The notes under the pieces: generated by a model
Seen by the model: only the letters and a program-made list of their open reading frames with translations
What the model was told of the DNA's origin: nothing
Database searches by the model: none
From: JAGNXB01 sp942490895
GTDB taxonomy: Bacteria; Bacteroidota; Bacteroidia; Chitinophagales; Saprospiraceae
Direction: 5' to 3'
Assembly (NCBI GenBank): GCA_942490895.1
Contig: CALNZC010000047.1
Location: 15,367 to 79,366 of the forward strand
DNA: 64,000 bases
Translations under genes and position numbers: made by a program
In this document: piece by piece, positions 17,911-24,328 of the stretch
Layout of the letters: every line of letters starts with the position of its first letter
Numbering within the stretch: position 1 is the stretch's first letter

Positions 17911-18765
17911 CTAGAGTGGGATCTTTCCATGAGCCGAATCCTGGACGTACAACGGGCAGGCGATACCGCTTAATGTGTCGCGGAGTTGGTTGGCTATTTT
18001 CTGCTCCCGTCGAATGTCGCCATGGAATTGATCCAAACCGAGCACATCATCACAGTGAAAAAGATAGTAGGGAATCACCCCAAGATGGTGCAATTCGGTG
18101 AAAAGGGTATGCAACGTGTCTACATGATCATTAATGTTCTTCAAAAAGACGGTCTGGGAAAGCAGCATTATGTGGCGAGCACGAAGCATCTGGATGCATT
18201 CTCGAGCTTCCAAAGTGAGTTCGTCCGGATGTTCAATATGGAGCATCAAGTAGACCGGTTTTGTCTGACCGATGAGACCCAAGTGGTCCAGCAGTTTTCC
18301 GATACTTTTGGAATAGAGAGATTCGGGAGACTGGAAGGGCAGGCGAGTGCCGACTCGGATTACTTTGATTGTAGGAAGGATTGAAATTCTTTCCAGGAGG
18401 ATCAATGAGACGCGAGGTGTGATCAATGGATCTCCTCCAGAAAGGATGACCTCATCAATTGCTGGATGATCGTTTAAGTAGTGGATGATCGGGTCAATGT
18501 CCTGTGTAGACAAAGTCCCCATTGGGTCGCCGATCTGCCGGATCCTCGTGCAAAACCGACAATGTGCCGCACACCGATAGCTTACCTTGATCAAGGCCCT
18601 GTTCGGATATTTATGGACCAAACCTCGGACAACTTCATGTGCGTCTTCGTCCAGTGGATCATTGGGAATGCTACAATTGGTCTCGGCGGCTTGAGACACG
18701 TATTGGGCCGCTATTGCTGGGCTGCTCAGCAATGACTGAAGATAAGGGGTGATCTTTTGCTTCAT
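17911..18765 (-). CDS. Lysine-2,3-aminomutase-family radical SAM protein, short form
   Basis: A 284-residue radical SAM protein of the KamA/EpmB family. The start at 18765 (MKQKI) overlaps the upstream gene by ATGA. The iron-sulfur motif CxxxCxxC is present (Cys65, Cys69, Cys72 in RCAAHCRFC). The blocks EVILSGGDPLI and KVIRVGTRLPF are family hallmarks. Relatives bind PLP through the Lys of a GGGGK(T/I)P motif and continue for 30-80 residues. Here the motif reads DSAHGKIPL and the protein stops there. The Lys is kept but the glycines and C-terminal segment are gone. Members interconvert alpha- and beta-amino acids on free or protein-bound substrates. The substrate here is unknown. Confidence 0.85.
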   Translation of the reverse strand: MKQKITPYLQSLLSSPAIAAQYVSQAAETNCSIPNDPLDEDAHEVVRGLVHKYPNRALIKVSYRCAAHCRFCTRIRQIGDPMGTLSTQDIDPIIHYLNDHPAIDEVILSGGDPLITPRVSLILLERISILPTIKVIRVGTRLPFQSPESLYSKSIGKLLDHLGLIGQTKPVYLMLHIEHPDELTLEARECIQMLRARHIMLLSQTVFLKNINDHVDTLHTLFTELHHLGVIPYYLFHCDDVLGLDQFHGDIRREQKIANQLRDTLSGIACPLYVQDSAHGKIPL

Positions 18766-19391
18766 AAAAGGATATCCATATTTGCTTCGCAAATGTTCCG
18801 GAGTCGATTGGATTGTGTTCGTTCCTCAAATTGCGCTGCCTCCACGATATAAATATCAGAGGTGATAGGGCCGATATGCGGATATTCCTCATCGATCTGT
18901 CCGACCTTTCTGCCGCCGACAGCGAGAATCAGCGGGATAGCAGCGAGGTTTATAACCGGTTTGGAGACAGTTGTGGTGATCATGACCTCATGGCCAGTTT
19001 GGAACATGCCATCCACAAGGTGATATGCCAGCTGGAGGGCAAGACGGCTACGGCCGGCCAATATGGCCAGCTGCTCCACATAACAAAGCGTTCGATTCGT
19101 CCATTGTGTCAAGTCCAGGTCTCCGTGGATCTGATGCCGACGATGCCAGATGTCTGTCGATTTGAAGAGCGCGTCGTTTAAAGCGATCCCGAATCCGATG
19201 ATTTCGTCATTGGATAATGCGGTCAGGCAATATCCATGCGAGATATATTTTTTGTATGTCTCCAGATCGGTCCCCAACAGGAATCCTCCAACAGTTGATC
19301 TGCCGGATAAAGTGGACAGTGCAAGCTGTTCTTTGATGCGGATAAAGTCGGCGGCATCATCCAATATGGATGGTCTGATCCTGTTCCTCAT
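18762..19391 (-). CDS. GNAT-family N-acetyltransferase-like protein
   Basis: A 209-residue protein. The start at 19391 (MRNRIRPS) is chosen because the domain begins there. It overlaps the desaturase 3' end by 35 bases and its own stop overlaps the aminomutase ATG. The order DDAADFIRIKEQL, EIIGFGIALND, CYVEQLAIL and GRSRLALQLAYHLVDGM follows the GNAT fold, in which the last block would form the acetyl-CoA-binding turn. A beta-lysine acetyltransferase (AblB) next to an aminomutase (AblA) is a known pairing, but similarity to AblB itself cannot be judged here. Tight coupling with both neighbours suggests one pathway. Confidence 0.68.
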   Translation of the reverse strand: MRNRIRPSILDDAADFIRIKEQLALSTLSGRSTVGGFLLGTDLETYKKYISHGYCLTALSNDEIIGFGIALNDALFKSTDIWHRRHQIHGDLDLTQWTNRTLCYVEQLAILAGRSRLALQLAYHLVDGMFQTGHEVMITTTVSKPVINLAAIPLILAVGGRKVGQIDEEYPHIGPITSDIYIVEAAQFEERTQSNRLRNICEANMDILL

Positions 19392-20352
19392 AAACAATTT
19401 CGGGGCCTTTAAACTGGTTGACAATAGCGTTGAAAAAAGTGGTGGTCTGTTGGTTGCGCTCTGCATATTGATCAGGCAGTGAGCTTCGCCTGTTCGGTAG
19501 TTCATACCAGGGGATATTGGGAAACTGGTGATGTGTGGCATGCTCCTGGAAATTCATCAGGATCCAGGATAGAACAGGTACCGGCTCAAGGGAACGGGCA
19601 TTGTATCTGGTAATGGGTCCGCGAGTCGTGTCATAATGAAAGATGTAAAGCAAGAGAGACAATATCCAGGCAAAAGCCAGCATGGGAAATCCAAGGGTGT
19701 AGAGGTACACCTGCTGTCCGGCGAAAGAATAGATAGCCAGATGAAGTCCCACACCTCCACCAATAAGGAGGATCGATGCGATCTGGTCTTTCCATGTCCA
19801 GTGATTAAAGGCAGGCGAGATTCGGCGGGAAAGCGAGGGAGGGACAAAAAGGAAGAGCAATACTGAGATCAAAGAATGAATAAAGAAACCGCCGCCAAAA
19901 ACCGCAATGTACCAGATCGTATAATACCATGCGCTCTTCCACCATGTCGCTTTGCCCTGGATGACAAAGGTGTCCAGAGCAGAAGTATGGGCATCCCTTC
20001 GATTGAATCCATGGTGGAAATTATGGATCTTCCTGTAGATGGTTAGGGGTACCATGAGGGGGAGTAATATGAGCCCTCCGATCACGTCATTCAAGATGGG
20101 ATGACCAGCGAACAGCTTCCGGTGGGCTGCTTCATGTCCGACGATATAACATCGGTATAACCAAAGGCCCTGGAAGAGTAGCAAAGGCGGGTAGAGAGTC
20201 CATCTGGCCCATGCCGGCAGGTTCTGCACCTGAACCTGATAGGCTGCCAGGCCCATCAGGCAGAAAACGAGGATAGTCTCTAAAACCAGATAGATGTTCT
20301 GTCTGGAAAAAGGGTGTTTTGAGGTACTTTGATTTTGGGCCATATCCTGCAT
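19357..20352 (-). CDS. Membrane fatty acid desaturase
   Basis: Integral-membrane di-iron desaturase. The ATG at 20352 (MQDMAQNQ) is used. ATG 20343 is an alternative, and the longer frame starts only with TTG. Counting from that TTG, three histidine boxes are visible: GHEAAH (74-79), HNFHH (112-116) and EHATHH (272-277), with about four hydrophobic helices around them. The family inserts double bonds or hydroxyls in acyl chains or carotenoid-like lipids using O2. The gene leads an operon with the GNAT and aminomutase-like genes, with overlapping ends throughout, so its substrate may be an acylated amino compound rather than a bulk phospholipid (inference). Confidence 0.86.
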   Translation of the reverse strand: MQDMAQNQSTSKHPFSRQNIYLVLETILVFCLMGLAAYQVQVQNLPAWARWTLYPPLLLFQGLWLYRCYIVGHEAAHRKLFAGHPILNDVIGGLILLPLMVPLTIYRKIHNFHHGFNRRDAHTSALDTFVIQGKATWWKSAWYYTIWYIAVFGGGFFIHSLISVLLFLFVPPSLSRRISPAFNHWTWKDQIASILLIGGGVGLHLAIYSFAGQQVYLYTLGFPMLAFAWILSLLLYIFHYDTTRGPITRYNARSLEPVPVLSWILMNFQEHATHHQFPNIPWYELPNRRSSLPDQYAERNQQTTTFFNAIVNQFKGPEIVYEEQDQTIHIG

Positions 20353-20376
20353 GATCAAATTGCGTTGACTTTGGAT

Positions 20377-21117
20377 CTAATCAATCGGTACTATTCCGGG
20401 GATGTCGTCCAGATCCTGAGATGTGTTCTCTGCGGGATGGATACCCCATTTCTCTTCAATAGCCTGTAGTTCGGCATATCGGAGTTTGTATTGGAGGAGT
20501 GCATCTTCTACCGAGCCGTCACCACCTTCCGTGACCAGTTTGGTATATCGGCTAAATGCTGCATCGAAGCGCATTTTGGCCCTTTTCCACTCCTTCAAAC
20601 CAGGAGTATTCTCTGTTTTCGGGGTTGATGCCTTGTCGGGAAGGATGAGGGGTTGGTCCAATTGATCCTGACTGACCTCATCTTGCTGAATGTCAGAGCT
20701 GGGGTCCACGATCTCCAATTCACTCTGCTGTAAAGGTTTGACCTTTTCCGGCCAATAGAACCAGGTCAGTAAGAGAATGGCAACGAATCCAATAATCGCT
20801 GGCACTACCCAGGAAGGCAGGGAAAGCTTATCTGATTCACTCCCGGAACGAGTGGGTTCATTCGGGACATAAGTCGAAAGATCCTGATCTTTTGGAATCA
20901 TTGGTGATCGATCCTGTTCACTGGTGGGGATGGAGCGATGATCTTGTGGTGGTGTGACCGGATTGGGAGGGGTCAGAGAAGCGATGCCAGCAGGACTGGG
21001 TGGAATCAGGCGATCCGATGACTGATCTGCTGGTTCAAGTACAGGAAGTTTGGTACCGCATTCTGAACAGAAAAATGCATTGTCAGGATTGTCGTTTCCG
21101 CATTTCGGGCAGTTCAT
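20377..21117 (-). CDS. Zinc-ribbon protein with single membrane helix
   Basis: A 246-residue protein. The N-terminal zinc ribbon MNCPKCGNDNPDNAFFCSEC (two CxxC knuckles) is followed by a Pro/Ser-rich linker to about residue 105, one membrane helix (LPSWVVPAIIGFVAILLLTWF) and an acidic, helical C-terminal part (residues 140-246) with TKLVTEGGDGSVEDALLQYK. The ribbon would lie in the cytoplasm. It forms a same-strand group with the two genes upstream (21199 and 21855). No specific function is known. Confidence 0.75.
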   Translation of the reverse strand: MNCPKCGNDNPDNAFFCSECGTKLPVLEPADQSSDRLIPPSPAGIASLTPPNPVTPPQDHRSIPTSEQDRSPMIPKDQDLSTYVPNEPTRSGSESDKLSLPSWVVPAIIGFVAILLLTWFYWPEKVKPLQQSELEIVDPSSDIQQDEVSQDQLDQPLILPDKASTPKTENTPGLKEWKRAKMRFDAAFSRYTKLVTEGGDGSVEDALLQYKLRYAELQAIEEKWGIHPAENTSQDLDDIPGIVPID

Positions 21118-21198
21118 AAGGTTGAGTTCTTTGCGTGAAGGGCTGGTTCCAAGAAAATATACCGGATACTCAGAATGGGTCGTTCTGGAAGTCTAGAT

Positions 21199-21813
21199 TC
21201 ATTTTTCGATCAGCGTATAGTTGGATCCAGAAGTGACAACATGTTGAAGGATCTGTTCCTTCAGCCAGTCAAAGTTCTCTGGCTCGATACAGAGGCGGAT
21301 ATCCCAAGCGCCTCCAGTGATACTCATCTGAGCAAGATCAGGTTCGAGTGTCACCTTCTTAACGGATTTCCAGGTAGTATAAGGGCGAAAGTCAGACCAT
21401 TGCCCACCTTTCCAGGTGAGCAGGAAGACCATCCTGGAGATGAATTTCATGTTCTGGTCGATCTGAGCCTGTTTTTGAGAGGGGAGAATACCCACTCCTC
21501 GATGACTGTAAAAGAAGAGTACACTTTTGGGTCTCGCCCATTCTTTGATGATCACCCATAGGAGCAAAGAGAAAAAAACCAGGATGGACAGGAAGATGAG
21601 CGCAGGGCCAAATGAATCGATGCCTTCTTTATCCATCTGCCAACTCCCGTATATAAACATGGCAACAGAGATGGCCGTCCAGATGATCAATGTTTTCGGT
21701 TTGCCAGGTCCTCCTTCACGAGCTGCTTGAAAACCAGGTAGCTGTCCTGGCCAGGAATATTCTACATCAGGTGGGAGTCGATGCAGATCAATGGGTTCTG
21801 TCGTTGGGTTCAT
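21199..21813 (-). CDS. Membrane protein of unknown function, two helices
   Basis: A 204-residue protein if it starts at the ATG at 21813 (MNPTTEP). A TTG at 21858 overlapping the upstream stop (TTGA) is an alternative that would add 15 residues. Two hydrophobic helices (TLIIWTAISVAMFIYGSW and ALIFLSILVFFSLLLWVII) precede a soluble region of about 110 residues. That region reads like a PH-like bacterial domain (RGVGILPSQKQAQ, TTWKSVKKVTLEPDLAQMSI), a resemblance by eye only. It is cotranscribed with the zinc-ribbon gene at 21855. Confidence 0.65.
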   Translation of the reverse strand: MNPTTEPIDLHRLPPDVEYSWPGQLPGFQAAREGGPGKPKTLIIWTAISVAMFIYGSWQMDKEGIDSFGPALIFLSILVFFSLLLWVIIKEWARPKSVLFFYSHRGVGILPSQKQAQIDQNMKFISRMVFLLTWKGGQWSDFRPYTTWKSVKKVTLEPDLAQMSITGGAWDIRLCIEPENFDWLKEQILQHVVTSGSNYTLIEK

Positions 21814-21854
21814 AGTCGTGCATTTTTTATCAGGCGTACGGATGTGGATGAAGG

Positions 21855-23018
21855 TCAACCCTTCCTGAGCGTGATCAATACATCCCCTTCTGCCATACCC
21901 ATTCGGTATGCAGGCCCGGATAGTTGAATTGATCTGCCATCTTCCGACAACACAGCGCGAACTGGAATCATGGAACTATTGCGGTAAAGCAACCCTTCGT
22001 ATCGTGCATATTCTAGGTGGAGAGAAATGCGATAGCTGCCTTCAGGTTCAGAAATCAAATAGAACTCATTCGCAGTGGTCACCAAAAGACGGCATGCTCC
22101 GGAAGTGCCCTGGACCGAAAGAAGGTCCTTGCCGTCATCAAAATGGTAGGTGCCTTCCCAGGGTTTGAGCTGCCCAATAGCTTCCATATTGAATGGATCA
22201 GGCTGCTGCCATTCGGTCCATCCGGAGAAGGCGAAGAAGGCTAACAGGCAGGCCATCCAAAAGATCAATGTGAACGTTTTTGCAAAATTCGGTCCCGGAG
22301 GGGTCGGTGTTGCTTCATCTCCTTCATCCTGCACTTCTTCTTCATCAAACTGATCGTAAAAGTCAGTCGGTGTGTCCTCAGATTCTGTCACATCTGCGTC
22401 TGGATTCAGGGCCGCTCCCCAAATGATCAAGCCCAGGAAAAAGAAAAAGATCAAGTCAAGTAAAACGAAGAAGATCCACCATCCTCCGCTTAACAGGCCC
22501 TCCATTTGACGAAGAGGAGCGCCCCCGAAGAAGTATTCTTCTTCATACCCATTTGCAATATCAGATAACCAGGTTAGAGGGCTGGCCAATGGTGCAGCGT
22601 TTAAACTGCTCAGGACGAAGAGTTGGGTCATGCAGAACACTAGGGACAAGTGGAGCCAGAACCAAAATCGTTGACCTGGTGACCAATAAACAGGCTGGTC
22701 CCTTGTCGCAATCTTGCCACTTCCCCACGCCAGAACTGATCCAAGTAGCAGCCCTTGAATGCCAGGTACAAAGCCCATTCCACTTCGAAACACCTCAGTC
22801 AGACCTCCGAGCAGAATAAAGAGGAGTGTGAACAGGAAGCCACGCGCGAAAATCCACCAGACACCACTAGGTGGCTGCGCAGGTGATTCAGATTCCCGTT
22901 GAACGGTGAATGGAATGGGATTTTCATCCCTGTCTTCCTGTTGGGTCGCAATCCCGCAACCTGGGCAAAACTTCGCATCTTCTGAGAGCGCAGTTCCACA
23001 TGTTGAACAGTAACGCAT
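21855..23018 (-). CDS. Zinc-ribbon multi-pass membrane protein
   Basis: A 387-residue protein. The zinc ribbon YCSTCGTALSEDAKFCPGCG is followed by four hydrophobic segments (FARGFLFTLLFILLGG, GIQGLLLGSVLAWG, FWFWLHLSLVFCMTQLFVLSS, WWIFFVLLDLIFFFFLGLIIWG), an acidic Asp/Glu linker, a fifth helix (FTLIFWMACLLAFFAFSG) and a C-terminal beta-rich domain of about 105 residues (WEGTYHFDDGKDLLSVQG). It is the first gene of the 23018-20377 group. The repeated ribbon-helix-soluble layout suggests a common ancestor with the ribbon genes at 13077 and 20377. The function is unknown. Confidence 0.72.
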   Translation of the reverse strand: MRYCSTCGTALSEDAKFCPGCGIATQQEDRDENPIPFTVQRESESPAQPPSGVWWIFARGFLFTLLFILLGGLTEVFRSGMGFVPGIQGLLLGSVLAWGSGKIATRDQPVYWSPGQRFWFWLHLSLVFCMTQLFVLSSLNAAPLASPLTWLSDIANGYEEEYFFGGAPLRQMEGLLSGGWWIFFVLLDLIFFFFLGLIIWGAALNPDADVTESEDTPTDFYDQFDEEEVQDEGDEATPTPPGPNFAKTFTLIFWMACLLAFFAFSGWTEWQQPDPFNMEAIGQLKPWEGTYHFDDGKDLLSVQGTSGACRLLVTTANEFYLISEPEGSYRISLHLEYARYEGLLYRNSSMIPVRAVLSEDGRSIQLSGPAYRMGMAEGDVLITLRKG

Positions 23019-23183
23019 ACTCGGGCATCATTCCATGAACAAATCATTCTCGCTTTGAATTGATTTTTCCAAAGCAATGGTAAATTGGGTGTTTGTCCAT
23101 TGGCAACCAATGACCTCGGTCTTATTCTCGAATGAGATGGATTTCGGGCAGATCCCCTTGGAACTGAAGCTGATGACATGGAG

Positions 23184-23218
23184 ATAAAAAAAGCCGGCCC
23201 CTGGGTCGGAGGCCGGCT
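23184..23218 (-). terminator. Rho-independent terminator after the hsp20 pair
   Basis: On the minus strand an 8-bp perfect stem AGCCGGCC/GGCCGGCT with an 11-base loop is followed by a run of seven U. It lies 30 bases past the stop of the gene at 23248. Confidence 0.85.
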
Positions 23219-23247
23219 GCTTTACCAAACTTCAAAGCTTCACTTCG

Positions 23248-23682
23248 TTACTTAATCTCAATGGTGCGCCCTTTGGGGGTGATGGTTGCCTCGTTCTTGG
23301 GAAGATCGATGGTCAATACGCCATTGTTGTAGGTAGCCAGGATCTTTTCATCCTGGATATGCTCCGGCAATTGGAAACTGCGTTTGAAGCTGGCATACTG
23401 GAATTCCTTCCTGGTGTAGTTGTCGGTTTGATCCTCTTCACTTTTCTGCTTTTCTGCAGAAATGGTGAGGATGTTATTTTCGACAGCCAGCTTGAAGTCC
23501 TCCTTTGTGAGACCGGGAGCAGCGACTTCCAGATGGAAGTTGGTGTCCGTTTCCTTGATGTTCACTGCAGGTGTGGTGAAGAATTCTTCATCACCAAACA
23601 TGGATGTCATGTTCTTGGGCAGGAAGTCATCAAAGAATCCCTTGAATGCTGGGGTGAATGGGCGATAGATACTGGGTTTCAT
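23248..23682 (-). CDS. Small heat-shock protein, Hsp20/alpha-crystallin family
   Basis: A 144-residue ATP-independent holdase chaperone. The alpha-crystallin domain runs from about residue 38 (PAVNIKETDTNFHLEVAAPG) to 132, with the signature ATYNNGVLTIDLPK near its end and a short C-terminal tail ending TIEIK, which resembles the IxI anchor motif. The length is normal for the family. Only 38 bases separate it from the hsp20 gene upstream at 24080, so the pair is probably transcribed together from the promoter region at 24.1-24.2 kb. Confidence 0.95.
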   Translation of the reverse strand: MKPSIYRPFTPAFKGFFDDFLPKNMTSMFGDEEFFTTPAVNIKETDTNFHLEVAAPGLTKEDFKLAVENNILTISAEKQKSEEDQTDNYTRKEFQYASFKRSFQLPEHIQDEKILATYNNGVLTIDLPKNEATITPKGRTIEIK

Positions 23683-23720
23683 GGTGATATTGGTTTAATG
23701 GTTGATATAATTCAAGGTGT

Positions 23721-24080
23721 TTACGCAACCGCGATCTCGCGGCGGATGGGCTCAGTGAGTCCGATGGTGACGTGTAAGATGCCATCTTCGACTTTGGCAT
23801 TGATCGCATCCTGAGCCACCCGATCGGTCAGCTTGAACCGTTTTTCAAACGGAGCAGGCCGAAACTCGCGACGGACATATCCGTTGATCTCTTCCTTTCG
23901 CGGTTGACCCGTGATGATCAGATGTTGATCTTCGACCTTAATGGTGAGGTCCTCCCGACGAAAGCCGGGGATGACAAATTGCAATTCGATGTTCTGGTTC
24001 TCTTCGCGGATATTCATTGCGGGGCGAACCGTTGCTGCCACAGGGCGGCACTGTGCTGGATGATGATGATTCATTTTCAT
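23721..24080 (-). CDS. Small heat-shock protein, Hsp20 family, second copy
   Basis: A 119-residue alpha-crystallin-domain protein. The ATG at 24080 (MKMNHHHP) is used. ATG 24101 would add seven residues, and the longer frame begins at a TTG. Domain blocks: PAMNIREENQNIELQFVIPG, EVEDQHLIITG-type mid-strand and AKVEDGILHVTIGL. The N-terminal arm is short and carries a His cluster. It is divergent in sequence from the downstream copy, so the two may co-assemble or serve different substrates. Three palindromic operators lie 54-130 bases upstream. Confidence 0.93.
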   Translation of the reverse strand: MKMNHHHPAQCRPVAATVRPAMNIREENQNIELQFVIPGFRREDLTIKVEDQHLIITGQPRKEEINGYVRREFRPAPFEKRFKLTDRVAQDAINAKVEDGILHVTIGLTEPIRREIAVA

Positions 24081-24133
24081 GAGGTTTTGCTTTTGCCTCA
24101 TCCTGTACAAGCCCTGTACCAAGCCAATTTTTC

Positions 24134-24146
24134 TGTCAAACCGACA
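24134..24146. promoter_or_regulatory. Operator-like dyad 1 (TGTCAAACCGACA)
   Basis: Imperfect 13-bp dyad (TGTCA-N3-CGACA), centre about 24140. First of three similar dyads spaced 31-32 bp apart between the divergent hsp20 and T9SS-protein genes. Confidence 0.4.
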
Positions 24147-24165
24147 TTTTTCAATCGACCAGATA

Positions 24166-24178
24166 TGTCAAAATGGCA
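24166..24178. promoter_or_regulatory. Operator-like dyad 2 (TGTCAAAATGGCA)
   Basis: 13-bp dyad TGTCA-AAA-TGGCA with one mismatch between arms, centre 24172, 32 bp from dyad 1. Confidence 0.5.
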
Positions 24179-24196
24179 AAATATCCCAAAAGACGA

Positions 24197-24209
24197 TGCC
24201 AAAATGGCA
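24197..24209. promoter_or_regulatory. Operator-like dyad 3 (TGCCAAAATGGCA)
   Basis: Perfect 13-bp dyad TGCCA-AAA-TGGCA, centre 24203, 31 bp (about three helical turns) from dyad 2. This suggests a regulator bound cooperatively on one face of the DNA. Confidence 0.5.
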
Positions 24210-24328
24210 GCAGTGCGATCGTGGAGGTTAGAAAGCGAGTGGAAAAATTGTCACCCTTCAGGCAATCCGATACATTCCAGGAGGATGCTATCCATCGAAT
24301 CCTTAGATTGATGGAGATATCCAGAAGC

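Noticed and set aside
24173..24328. Upstream extension of the dockerin-like gene
   Set aside because: Runs through the operator region and lacks signal-peptide character. The signal peptide begins at 24329.
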